DNA of 64,000 bases from Sanghuangporus weigelae (taxonomy: Eukaryota; Basidiomycota; Agaricomycetes; Hymenochaetales; Hymenochaetaceae), in contig CP137324.1 of NCBI GenBank assembly GCA_033182465.1, positions 1,426,001-1,490,000 on the forward strand, given 5' to 3'. Below the pieces are notes generated by a model. That model was not told the DNA's origin and ran no database searches. It saw only the letters and a list, made by a program, of their open reading frames with translations. Shown here piece after piece: positions 31,208 through 41,372 of the stretch. The position numbers and the translations under genes are program-made. Numbering within the stretch: position 1 is the stretch's first letter; each line of letters starts with the position of its first letter.

Positions 31208-31615
31208 GCGCATCCCGATCGGCGGCAGTGCTTCCGGGTCAAATTGTCCGCCACAGCACCAAGCTGTCCAGGAGGTCTAGCCACGAGTTGGATCCCTTCT
31301 TACCTCTCCGATCTTTGACACCGCCGACGCCTCTCTGTGGTCGAACGCCGTCGCCTTCGCCGCTGCTTAAGAGAGTCTGATAGTCTACAGCGGTTGGACA
31401 ATTAGACGGACTCAAGGATACTTCTTGGTGGCCTGTATGAATGGTACGCGTTCTTGGTGAGAGTGGTACGTCGTGGCCAACACGAGTTTACCACCGGCAC
31501 GTCCTGCTGATTTGATGCATAAGAGGCACTTGCAAAACCTCTCTTTTCTTCTCTGAAGGTAGAGTTCGAAGTAGAAATAACAAGATATATGCGTTGAAGA
31601 ACTTACAGTTGACAT

Positions 31616-31993
31616 CTTCTGCTTACAGGAAGTGATGATGGATAGAGAAGAAGAAGCGTGGACGACACGGCAGCATAAGTCTAAGTCCAACGGCTAGACG
31701 CGTCTCGTTCCAGATATTTACAGAAAATATTAAATCAGGTGACGCAGGTCAATACAGATAATCTAATCCAACCTTCCCGGTGGATCACAATAGATTATTT
31801 ACGAGATAACTCACTCAGATAATCACATACGAGCTCATCTTATCTATTGCATCCCGCGGCCTAGACTATCTGTGACATGGATCTATAAGGCTTACAAAGA
31901 TAATATATTTTCATCTACATTACAAATCGACCATTACATCTGATAGATGACTAGTATATGTCCTCCCAGGTGACCTGTATCTATCTCGACGCC
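31616..31993. promoter_or_regulatory. right subterminal region of tnp2 element, transposase promoter
   Basis: Non-coding. Repeated AGATAATC/GATTATCT words (near 31757, 31787 and 31816) resemble those in the left subterminal region. It should contain the promoter of the minus-strand transposase gene. Confidence 0.4.
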
Positions 31994-32021
31994 CCCCACC
32001 AGATAGACCCAACATGCGGTG
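31994..32021 (-). repeat. right terminal inverted repeat of tnp2 element
   Basis: Reverse complement begins CACCGCATGTTGGG and matches the left end. Followed by AAT, the target duplication. Confidence 0.75.
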
Positions 32022-32024
32022 AAT

Positions 32025-32800
32025 GCAGAGACGTATGTTCAGCACGTAGCAAGCGGTTGAGCCCCATTGAAATTTGACTTACAATATCTAAAATTTTAAC
32101 CTTAAGCGGTGTCGATTTATGCAATTATCGAGTCAATGATAAGCAGAACGTAAATAATCTGACTATTCGTCGCTACTCCCTTGGTAATTCGCAGGTTATT
32201 TCGAGTAGAAACGAGTCGGATGATCCATAAACCTTATGACTCTGAAGCGGAAACTGCACAGGCCGGCAAGTATTGTTTTTAGGACTCGAGTGAGTAATGA
32301 TTCATAGACCATACCGAAGAGATGTGGAGGCTGGGTGTTACATTTCCAGTTAGCATAGATGTACTGAGGATAGCATTGAGGATTAGAGCCGGAGGAAGTG
32401 CACACCTGGGGCAAAGAAAAATTAGTGTAAATTACGTAACACAATTGGATAATCATACCACCTTGCAACGGGAGACGAGGATGCTATGCATTTTCTCTTT
32501 CTTGTCCGGAAGAGACTCATACTCTCACTGCCAACCATGATCGTGCCCATTGCTCATAGGCTAGTGTCAAATTTGAGGAAGCGATCTATCTCATCATCAA
32601 AACTGTTTTCCATGAGCCTCAGAGAAATGTTTCTCAACTTCCGAATGGAAAGTAGCTTCCTTTCTATTGTCGCCGCCTGCGAATCACTTGGTTGCATATC
32701 TGCTCCCACGGACCTTTCCGAACATAACAATCCGAGAGATAATGAGGCATCTCTCCTAAACACCCTTTCTAGTTCATGATCACAACTAGTGGCTTAAAAC
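32025..32800. other. intergenic upstream of oxygenase 3
   Basis: 776 bp. Short frames on both strands (for example minus 32554-32763, Leu/Ile/Arg-rich) resemble no family I know. No POP5 fragment and no TATAAAAA box, unlike the promoters of copies 4-7. Confidence 0.4.
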
Positions 32801-34056
32801 ATGCCGGGTCTAGCTATTTCGCCCTTTCCGGATGACATTCCTACACATCCTTTATTGGTTGTCGACTACGAGCTTATCAAGAACCGAGATTGCGAAGAAG
32901 TCGAAAAGCTTTGGAAGGCTGCAACTGAATTGGGCTTTTGGTAGTGAGTATCATCTATGCATTGAGGCATTTCATCTTCGCAACTTACTGTAATCACGAG
33001 TCTGAAGAATCATGGGGCTAATAGCGAAGTTGACGGGATGTTCGACATGGGAGCCGAGACGATGGAGCTTTCAGTGGCGGAGAAACTGAAATTTGACCAA
33101 GGTGACGGTGGTCAGTCGTTTGGGTAATAGCCTGTTCTTCGGCGGAGCACCATCGACACTTTGCTAATGGCAAGTTTTAGGTACAAGGCAACTGGTGTTT
33201 ATGCGACCAATGAATACGGCGATCCGGATAACGTCGAGTTCATCAATATTTCTAGGGAGGACGCTCTTGCATACCCCGAGGTCGTTCATCGGACCTATCC
33301 ATCCACTGTCAATTCTCGAATGGGAGCTACCATTACTCCTTTCGTGCGCAAGTCTCTTGCAATCATCGATACAATTTTTTCGGTGTTTGAGGAAAGGCTT
33401 GATCTTCCGATGGGTGCGCTCCTGAGACTTCATTGCCACACAGACAGCAGCGGTTCGGAAGCGCGTTGTATCAAGAGCCCACCTATCCATGCTAACAGGA
33501 ATTCTGCGATTGAGAAGGACATGGTAGCTTTGGGAGCCCACACGGACTTCGGATCTCTCTCATTTCTACACAACCGGATTGGAGGTCTGCAAGTTCTTCC
33601 GCCGGGGTCATCAGACTGGCAATATGTTCTACCAATTCCTGGGCACGCTATTTGCAACATTGGCGATGCCCTCACGATATTCTCTGGAGGTATCTTAAGA
33701 TCCAACCTTCATCGTATCGTTCCGCCGCCAGGAGCTCAACGAACGTGTACACGTTGGTCCGTGGTATTCTTCTCTCGGCCTGGTCATAATGTACCTCTAC
33801 GTGCTTTGGAAGAGAGCGATACAATAAAGGCGGCCATTGCCCACATGAGTCCTGAGGACCAAGCGAAACACAGACCTGGTGTGACTCAAGGTGATTGGTA
33901 TGCTAGACGTGTGTCAAAAGAAAGGATAAAAAATATGAACGTGCGTGAATGACAGAAACTTTATTGACTCGCTGACCTTCTCTTCGGTTTTCTATGTAGG
34001 GCCCCGAGACTTGGCATGCTTCGAGAGGAATGGAGTACAAGCCAAACGTAATCTAA
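32801..34056 (+). CDS. 2-oxoglutarate/Fe(II) oxygenase 3
   Basis: Exons 32801-32943, 33001-33123, 33181-33940 and 34000-34056, 360 aa. Start MPGLAISPFPDDIPTHPLL. Iron ligands in GAHTDFGSLSF and SNLHRIVPPPG, then RWSVVFF. Last intron has a GT donor (AAC|GTGCGT). It is the most diverged of the plus-strand copies beyond the transposon (NSAIEKDMVALGAH, GVTQGDWYARRVSKER) and begins just 780 bp right of the insertion. Before the insertion it would have followed the GST relics directly. Confidence 0.9.
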
Positions 34057-34747
34057 CGCTCTGTCGAAGAGGTTCATCAGCTGCTTGGACGTAGCCAGAC
34101 TGCTGAGCACAGACATTTGTTCTGAATGACGTCGTCCAGACTCTGTCCTTGCAATGATTTCCTACATTGGTTTAATGGTACATGGCCATGCAACTGCATC
34201 CGGTCGAAGGGATTTCACTCGGCCTACATTGACCACGAGACCTCTTTACCTTGTGCGCTCATCGGACGAAGTCCAAGTTTAGTCGTCGCGCTGAGTGGTC
34301 TCATGAACGCGTCGGGATATATTTGATGATTGAATGCAAACGGACTCCATCGGCGAAGCGTTTCCTGGCTTCGAAGCTTCACTCATCTCTGCTGAGCGAA
34401 TGCCTCTATACCCGCCACAAAGCCGACTTATTCGGGTGACTGTTTTATTTCAACTCGAACGAAGATTGAGTATTGGGCGCTCGAACTAGATGTCGAAGCT
34501 CCTGTTGAAAGTTCTCCCATACTGCGATGGGCACATCGATTTCCTCTCTTAACTCGAGCATACTCTTAGGATCTCTCAGGATGTATGCTGATACTCACAC
34601 GCTCAGGATACACCACTGGCTAGTCAATGCTAAGACTAAGGATGGCAATAGACTGCGACACTCTCTGGGAATCTTCGTGTGTATAAAAACAGAATTCGGT
34701 CGCGTACTAAACACAACCCAACCCCGTTGATAGTAGTCTCCCTAAAT
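34057..34747. other. intergenic: duplicated promoter block of oxygenase 4
   Basis: The part from about 34268 onward is closely repeated at about 39433-39922 in front of oxygenase 6, showing that promoter and gene were duplicated together. Confidence 0.7.
34682..34689 (+). promoter_or_regulatory. TATA box of oxygenase 4
   Basis: TATAAAAA 66 bp before the ATG at 34748; same box and distance in copies 5, 6 and 7. Confidence 0.7.
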
Positions 34748-35996
34748 ATGCCTGGATTCATGCTTCCTCCTTTCCCAGAGAATCTCCCTACGCACCCCCT
34801 CCTTATTGTTGACTATGGACTCGTCAAATCTGGTGATGCTCAAGAGATCGACAAACTCTGGAAAGCCTCGACGGAATTAGGCTTCTGGTAGTACGTGGTG
34901 CCACTTGTTTTACTGTACAACCAGGCGCTAACTTTCGTATAGTCTGAAGAATCATGGCACCGACTTTGAAGTCGATGAAATGTTTGACATGGGCGAGGAA
35001 ACCTTAGCTCTCCCTCAAGATGAGAAGATGAAGTTCATCAAGGGTGAAGGTGGCTTTTCCTTCGGGTAATACTCACTATGTCGCACTTGCTGACTACCGA
35101 GACTGACTCTTTTTCGCCAGTATAAAGAGATTGGGTTCTATTGCGACTAATGAGTACGGCAGTCCAGATAACGTAGAGCTCATCAACGTCTCCAAAGAAG
35201 ACGCGCTTGCGTATCCCGAGGTTTTCCACCGTACTTATCCTTCCACGGTCTACACTCGAATGGAATCAACGATCGCTCCATTCGTGCAGAAATCCGTCGA
35301 CATCATCGACACAGTTCTGTCGGTCTATGAAATGAAACTTGGACTCCCTGCAGGTGCACTGCTTGAACTCCATAGACACATGGAAGCAAGTGGTTCGGTG
35401 GCTCGCTGTATCAGGAGTCCGCCCAAGAGATCCAGTTTTGAAGGTCCCATCACGAAGGAAGACGTGTTCCTTGGGGCGCACACCGACTTTGGGTCCCTCT
35501 CCTTCCTACACAACCGTCTCGGAGGACTGCAGGTTCTTCCTCCTGGCAGTTCAGAATGGCAATATGTTCTCCCAATCCAGGGTCACGCCGTTTGCAATAT
35601 CGGAGATTCGCTTTCCATGTTCTCTGGAGGCATCTTGCGGTCAAATCTGCATCGCTCTGTCCCGCCTCCTGGAGCGCAGGCATCCGAGACTCGCTGGTCA
35701 ATGGGCTACTTCTCGCGGCCAGCAAATGACGTGATGCTCCGTGCTTTAGATGAAAGCCACGTCGTAGACGACGCGCTATCGCACATGAATTCTGAAGAGC
35801 GAGCGGTGTATTTCCCGAATGTTACACAAGGAGATTGGTATGCCAGGAGAATGAACAACATCGAGCTAAAGAACAGGAAGGTACGTTTAACTTCAAGTCA
35901 AGGAGAAGAACAGGGTCATGCATAATTTCTTTTGAATAGGGTCCCGAGACGTACCGCGCGAGCAGAGGTATGGAATACAACCCTCATGTTATTTGA
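34748..35996 (+). CDS. 2-oxoglutarate/Fe(II) oxygenase 4
   Basis: Exons 34748-34890, 34943-35065, 35121-35880 and 35940-35996, 360 aa. Triad and Arg present (GAHTDFGSLSF, SNLHRSVPPPG, RWSMGYF). Nearly identical to oxygenase 6 in protein, introns and promoter, differing at only a handful of residues (for example IATNEYGSPDNVEL against TATNEYGSPDNVEF). This implies a very recent duplication or gene conversion. A POP5 exon fragment lies 270 bp downstream. Confidence 0.92.
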
Positions 35997-36265
35997 AGTA
36001 ATTGTGGTTAGGATATGAGGAGCTTAGATATGCCTTTGTAGTGCGCGTGTTGTAGAATGGAATGTCATACTTTGAACGTTCGTTGAGGATCGACAAAGAT
36101 TCGCAGATCGACAGAGGTGTGATGGCTGCAGTCAACAACTTGTGATCCTTCCTCACCACGAACGGCTGTGTGCACGAATAAGTCGCTCCTCAAGGTGAAT
36201 AGCCATGAACACTAGTTATCGTGCTTTACTCTCGTGCCCATCACTGCTGTAAATTAGGACAAATG

Positions 36266-36363
36266 GTCCTCATTCCAGTTCATCCCATTCACACTTGAAG
36301 GGCGTCGCAACGTACGCATCATCCGACGGACTCTTAGGGCAAGGAAAATACATCCGGAATGCG
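36266..36363 (+). pseudogene. POP5 exon 2 fragment a
   Basis: About 100 bp resembling POP5 exon 2 (47654-47751), sharing words such as CATCCGACGGACTC and the TTCACA..TTGAAG stretch. No surrounding POP5 exons. It lies between oxygenases 4 and 5, just as real POP5 follows oxygenase 7. Confidence 0.7.
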
Positions 36364-36665
36364 TTGGGGCATTCTGGTGCGTTAGAATGCAAACGGACTT
36401 TGTCGACGAAGCATTCCTAAGCATCGAAGGACAGCGCAAGTGCGCAATTCTGGTAAACAAGACTCGTGATGACCGATTCTTATCGGTGTTTTCCTCGGAT
36501 TTATCGTATCTCTCACAAAGCTTGAGTATTCAATGCTCAAACTGAATGTCGAAGCCCTTGGGTAGAGTTCTGTTGCCCCATTGCAACCGACCGACCGGCA
36601 CGCCTGCTCGGGTTCATATGCCTGGATCTCGCTTTGTTTGGATAAAATGGAGTTCGAAGTCCTGA

Positions 36666-36673
36666 TATAAAAA
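36666..36673 (+). promoter_or_regulatory. TATA box of oxygenase 5 relic
   Basis: TATAAAAA 66 bp before the ATG at 36732; the promoter outlived the gene. Confidence 0.65.
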
Positions 36674-36731
36674 CAGACTTCCAAACGTGTACCAATGTCA
36701 TCCAACTGTTTTGCTGACAGTCTCTCCAATC

Positions 36732-37535
36732 ATGCTGGGACTCACACTTCCCCCATTTCCTGAGGATCTCCCAACTCACTCTCTCATAATTGTTGATTAT
36801 GGACTGGTAAAGTCTGGGGACTCTCAAGTGATCGACAAGTTCTGGAAAGCCTCGATAGAACTAGGCTTCTGGTGGTACGTATCATTACCTATTTAACTGG
36901 ATCTGCGTCGTTAAAGTTCGTATAGTCTGAAGAATCATGGCGCTGAACTAGAAGTCGAGGGTATGTTTGACACGGGTGAGGAAACATTGGCCCTTCCTCA
37001 GGAAGAGAAGATGAGATACTTAAGGGGTGATGGGGTATTTACCTTCGGGTAAGAATCACAATACTGCATATACTTTTAATTGAGATTAACGCTCTCTCGT
37101 CAGCACAAAGCAATTGGACTCAGGTGCGACGAACGAATACGGCAGTCCAGACAATGTCGAGTATATCAACGTCTCCAAGGAGGACGCGCTAGCGTACCCT
37201 GAAGTTTTCCACCGGACTTATCCTTTGACGGTCAATGCGCGTATGGAATCGACGATCATCCCGTTCGTGCAGAAGTCAGTCGATATCATCGACACAGTCC
37301 TGTCCGTCTACGAGATGAAGCTCGGTATGCCGGCTGGTATATTGCTCAAACTTCACCTACACATGGAAGCTAGTGGCCCGATCACCAAAGGAGACGTGTT
37401 CCTTGGAGCCCACACTGATTTTGGATCGTTCTCCTTCCCGCATAATCGTCTCGGAGGGCTGCAAGTTTTCCCTCCTGGCAGCACCGAATGGCACTATGTT
37501 CTCCCGATACCTGGTCATGCCATTTCTAACATGGT
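36732..37535 (+). pseudogene. oxygenase 5, truncated
   Basis: Exons 36732-36874, 36926-37048 and the first part of exon 3 from 37104 follow the family plan. Relative to oxygenase 7 it has an in-frame 51-nt deletion (between MEASG and PITKGD), and homology stops abruptly at GHAISNM (about 37535). The frame runs on into unrelated sequence to 37800. The distal iron His, the co-substrate Arg and the last exon are missing, so no active enzyme can be made. FWW replaces the usual exon-junction FWY, giving Cys at the splice codon. Confidence 0.85.
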
Positions 37536-37876
37536 TGCGAAAGTTTATAACTTTAATGTACATTCCGGTGCTGATCTTCACGGCATGCAAATCTTGAATA
37601 ACCTCGCCTCGCTTCTCATCGCATCTATCAACTCATATCAATTCGTCCTTACCCTTCTTGCATACCCTTGCTACCGAAACCTTCTCGTTCTTCAACCTTT
37701 CGCAACTCGACACTCGCTCACTCATACCATCATGGCACTCGCTCGTTCTCAAGAACGAAACTATCATCGAACTTCTGGAGGATGTCCTTGGTGTACTTGA
37801 CCTTTGCCAAGTGCTAAGATGCGATCTGCTGGATACTGTCCTCGGCAAACAAGTCCGGGCTACTCGAAGACCTCCA

Positions 37877-38144
37877 TACCTCACTGATAGGGAACGTGCA
37901 CGAGCACACGCACGGCTTTCCCAGTAAGGTGGCGGTGCCAGGCTCTTCGTTGACGCCACCCACAAGTGAGAGATGTCATTGATGCCTTGCTGCAGAGCAT
38001 CAGGTGAGAACTTGTTGATCGTGTAATGTGTTGCACGAGCAATACCTTGCGTGCCCGCATGTACCTGCAAGTAGAAATACACTCATCGCCCTGGTCAACA
38101 ACTGTCCTCGCAAACAAGTTCAAGGTCTTGTCTGCATCTTCCAT
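37877..38144 (-). pseudogene. Argonaute PIWI-domain fragment
   Basis: On minus, ADKTLNLFARTVVDQG is followed after a one-base frame change by FYLQVHAGTQG, IARATHYTI, NKFSPDALQQGINDISHLW and PPPYWESRACARAR. This order matches the end of the PIWI domain in eukaryotic Argonautes, including the last catalytic His (here in ATHYT). Nothing upstream (PAZ, MID, first PIWI Asp residues) is present, and the downstream tail is not recognisable. It is a stranded 3' fragment next to a NACHT-WD40 fragment on the other strand. Confidence 0.7.
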
Positions 38145-38161
38145 CTTCCTGGGTATCTACG

Positions 38162-39430
38162 GTGGTCAAGATGGTACACGGTTGCGATAATACACTATGG
38201 AAACTGAACATCCTTCTGGACAATATTCAGTCGGTCGGGTTGTCCGGGATCGATAGTCTGTATGCGACGACACCCAAGGAGTCGGATTTCCTGGCAAGAG
38301 TCAAAGTCCAGGAAACAATTCGCAAGAATTGTGGGACTGATCTTGGTTGCGATGTCGGCGCTGTCCAGAGATGGTATCACAGCATTAGCAGGTCTTGACA
38401 CTGAAAAGTCGAACGAATTATAAAACGCCTCCGCTCTGTTATCTCGTACGAGGCCGGGACGATTCGCCTTCATCACGCGTCTTTCGTCGACTACTTATTG
38501 TCGACTGAGAGGTCCAAGGGCGAGCCATGGAACATTAACGAGCTTATTCAGAAGCGGAGTATAACGCAGCGGTGTTTCGGCATCATGGCGGAGAACTTAC
38601 GCTTCAACATATGCAACCTTAAATCTTCGTTCTTCCGCAACGAGGAGGTCCTGGATTTGCAGACACGTATCGCGATTAATATTCGAACGCACCTGGATTA
38701 TGCATGTCGATTCTGGGTTGTCCATTTGTGCGAGCTATCGAATTCAGTTGTTTCGACCGAGTTGAAGGATCGTATGAAGAGTTTCGGAAATGAACACCTA
38801 CTACATTGGCTCGAGGTGCTTAGTCTGACAGGGCAGTTCAATCGAGTCACCGTCCGAGCTTTGTACGATGCAAGTCTGTGGTCAGCGATCAGTGACTTTT
38901 CTGATCTTACTGCAGTCAATCGACGAAGAGATCTATCCTCCCTTTTGGGCAATGTATGGGTTGGCGAGTGTCTTTGCATATCCGGTTTCACAAAGCGCTC
39001 CTCATATCTATCTATCTGCGATATCCCTTTGGAAAGGCGAATCGCTCATTATTCAGTAACTCACCCGATTGTTAAAGTAAGCAGAACGGGCATAAGGACC
39101 CCACGCCAGTGTTGCAAGGGAACACAGAACGGGCGAATTCAATAGTGGTCTCCCCTGATGGGGAGGACATGGCATCTGGTTCTGACGACAAGACAATTCG
39201 TGCCTGGAGTGCCTTCAGCATCGAGCTCATTGAAGGTCCGTTTGAGGTGTACTACAAGGTAATCTCCCTCTCGCTCTCCCGGATGGGAAACCGGTCGTGT
39301 CAGGCTCCAAGAACGCGACGATACACATTTTGGATGTCAACAATGACAACCTCGTCTCTGATTCCGACGTCATATCGGTAGCGTTCTCACCAGACAGCAG
39401 ACGCGTCATCTCCGTTTCTGGCAGGAAGGT
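38162..39430 (+). pseudogene. NACHT-WD40 (NLR-like) gene fragment
   Basis: Frames on plus give GLSGIDSLYAT, then after a frame change ALSRDGITALAGL, IRLHHASFVDYLLST, RCFGIMAENLRFNICNL, LDYACRFWVVHLCEL, the usual post-NACHT helical region of fungal STAND proteins. A decayed WD40 blade follows (SIVVSPDGEDMASGSDDKTIRAW) near 39139-39215. The P-loop NTPase itself is absent, and several frame changes are needed. Fungal NACHT-WD40 genes act in non-self recognition and evolve fast; this one is dead. Confidence 0.75.
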
Positions 39431-39922
39431 AAAGTTTAGTCGCGCTGAGTGATCTCACGAACGCGTCGGAATATATTTGATGATAGAATCTGATAGAATG
39501 CGAACGGACTTCATCGGCGAAGCGTTTCCTGGCTTCAAGGCTTTTCACATCTCTACTCAGCGAAGTGCCTCTATCCCCATCACAAAGCCTGCTCTTATCG
39601 GGCCGACTGTTCCGTTTCAGCTCGAACGAAGATTGAGTATTGGGCGCTCTTGGGCGCTCGAACTAAATGTAGAAGCCACTGGTTGAAGTTCTCCCACCCG
39701 CTGCGATAGGCACATCGGCTTCCCCTTTAACTCGAGTATACTCTTAGAATCTCTCAGGATGTATGCTGAATCTTACATGCTCAGGATACACCACTGGCTA
39801 GTCAATGTTAAGACTAAGGATGGCATGTAGCTGTGACTCTCTGGAAATCTTCGTGTGTATAAAAACAGAGTTCGGTCTATACCAAAGGCAACCCAACTCT
39901 GTTGATCGTAGTCTCCCTAAAT
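39431..39922. other. duplicated promoter block of oxygenase 6
   Basis: Closely matches the block before oxygenase 4 (from about 34268), including the run after GAAGCGTTTCCTGGCTTC. Its left edge marks the boundary with the NACHT fragment. Confidence 0.7.
39858..39865 (+). promoter_or_regulatory. TATA box of oxygenase 6
   Basis: TATAAAAA 65 bp before the ATG at 39923. Confidence 0.7.
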
Positions 39923-41178
39923 ATGCCTGGACTCACGCTTCCTCCTTTCCCAGAGAATCTCCCTACGCACCCCCTCCTTATTGTTGACTATAAACTTGTT
40001 AAATCTGGTGATGTGCAAGAGATCGACAAACTCTGGAAAGCCTCGACGGAGTTGGGCTTCTGGTAGTACGTGGTGCCAGTAATTTTACTGTACAATTGGG
40101 TGCTAACATTCGTATAGCCTGAAGAATCATGGCACCGACTTTGAAGTCGATGAAATGTTCGACATGGGCGAAGAAACCCTAACTCTCCCTCACGATGAGA
40201 AAATGAAGTTCATCAGGGGTGAAGGTGGCTTTTCCTTCGGGTAATACTCATTACGTCACACTTGCTAACTACCGAGACTGAATCTTCTACTCCAGCATAA
40301 AGATATTGGGTTCTACTGCGACCAATGAGTACGGCAGTCCAGATAACGTAGAGTTCATCAATGTCTCCAAGGAAGACGCGCTTGCGTATCCCGAGGTTTT
40401 CCACCGTACTTATCCTTCCACGGTCTACACTCGAATGGAATCAACGATCGTCCCATTCGTGCAGAAATCCGTCGACATCATCGACACAGTTCTGTCGGTC
40501 TATGAAATGAAACTTGGACTCCCTGCAGGTGCACTGCTTGAACTCCATAGACACATGGAAGCAAGTGACTCGGAGGCTCGTTGCATCAGGAGTCCGCCCA
40601 AGAGATCCAGTTTTGAAGGTCCCATTACGAAGGAAGACGTGTTCCTTGGGGCGCACACCGACTTTGGGTCCCTCTCCTTCCTACACAACCGTCTCGGAGG
40701 ACTGCAGGTTCTTCCTCCTGGCAGTTCAGAATGGCAATATGTTCTCCCAATCCAGGGTCATGCCGTTTGCAATATCGGAGATTCGCTTTCCATGTTCTCT
40801 GGAGGCATCTTGCGGTCAAATTTGCATCGCTCTGTCCCGCCTCCTGGAGCGCAGGCATCCGAGACTCGCTGGTCAATGGGCTACTTCTCGCGGCCAGCAA
40901 ATGACGTGATGCTCCGTGCTTTAGATGAAAGCCACGTCGTAGAAGACGCGCTATCGCAAATGAATCCTGAAGAGCGAGCGGTGTATTTCCCGAATGTTAC
41001 TCAAGGAGATTGGAACTCCAGGAGAACGAGCAACAGCGAGCTCAAGAACAGGAAGGTACGTTTAACTTCAAGTTGAGGACTAGAGCTGGGCTGGGATCAT
41101 GTATTAATTTCCTTCGAATAGGGACCCGAGACGTACCGCACGAGCAGAGGTATGGAGCACATGCCTCATGTTTATTGA
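39923..41178 (+). CDS. 2-oxoglutarate/Fe(II) oxygenase 6
   Basis: Exons 39923-40065, 40118-40240, 40296-41055 and 41122-41178, 360 aa. Near twin of oxygenase 4. Iron ligands GAHTDFGSLSF and SNLHRSVPPPG, co-substrate Arg in RWSMGYF. The few changes cluster near the end (WNSRRTSNSELKNRK here, WYARRMNNIELKNRK in copy 4), and the last exon ends MPHVY instead of NPHVI. It is followed by inserted repeats and a Crinkler-type gene where copies 4 and 7 are followed by POP5 sequence. Confidence 0.92.
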
Positions 41179-41372
41179 ATTGACTGTGGTAAGGATACGG
41201 GGATTTTAGTTATGCCTTTTGTAATTCTGCGTATGCTGTAGAATGTCACGAATTCAAATTATTCGATTATTCGATTATTTTAGAGAGAGTATGTCATTGA
41301 GGATCGGCAAAGATTAGCGCGGATCGACAGAGATCCATGACTCAGTCTTCTCGATATCACGTTCTTCGCAAC

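Larger units (their letters stand above)
18620..31389 (-). mobile_element. GC-rich repeat element, copy 2 (reverse, interrupted by chromovirus)
   Basis: Reverse complement of copy 1, again bounded by TGTAG and CTACA with GCGG outside (18616-18619 and 31390-31393). Only its two ends remain: 18620-18899 matches the end of the 1.23-kb unit, and 31208-31389 matches its start plus one 137-bp unit. In unit B coordinates the stretch 15597-16499 (about 0.9 kb) is missing where the chromovirus sits, so that insertion was accompanied by a deletion. Confidence 0.75.
12028..31615 (-). pseudogene. tnp2-family transposase, broken by stops and two insertions
   Basis: Pieces in order on minus: start MSTRRKERFCKCLLCIK (31615) with a C/H cluster; acidic region and an N-domain ending CPQCCRIYPAD (~18600-17570); Ser/Leu-rich middle (17570-16784); FFDAV-type core with the family word IDPMHN (13914-13931); FWTFTGERLNKVLKSFKTNN (~13040-13105); and a C-terminus WITIGLSREN ending at 12028. 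This order matches basidiomycete tnp2 (Tnp2/DUF4218-like) transposases. Three in-frame stops lie at 31412-31414 (TGA), 18605-18607 (TGA) and 18199-18201 (TAG). Insertions at 14045-16779 and 18620-31389 split it. The second insertion site is restored in frame if one GCGG is removed, supporting a 4-bp target duplication. Confidence 0.8.
9826..32021. mobile_element. 22.2-kb tnp2 (CACTA-like) DNA transposon with nested insertions
   Basis: Both ends carry an imperfect terminal inverted repeat. Left starts CACCGCGTGTTGGG, right (reverse complement) starts CACCGCATGTTGGG, and both continue TATCTGGTGGGG. The trinucleotide AAT lies directly outside each end, the 3-bp duplication expected of CACTA-superfamily elements. 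Subterminal regions hold scattered TTATCTG/CAGATAA motifs on both strands, like TnpA-binding arrays. Contents: companion gene on plus, tnp2-type transposase on minus, two copies of a GC-rich repeat inserted in the transposase gene, and a chromovirus in the second. Without the nested elements the transposon would be roughly 6.7 kb. Confidence 0.8.

Noticed and set aside
9826-32021. KDZ (Kyakuja-Dileera-Zisupton) element as the outer shell
   Set aside because: KDZ elements make longer (8-bp) duplications; here there is a 3-bp AAT duplication, CAC-type ends and tnp2 words such as IDPMHN.
36732-37800. Oxygenase 5 as a functional shorter isoform
   Set aside because: It lacks the distal iron His, the co-substrate Arg and the final exon, and its tail is unrelated sequence.
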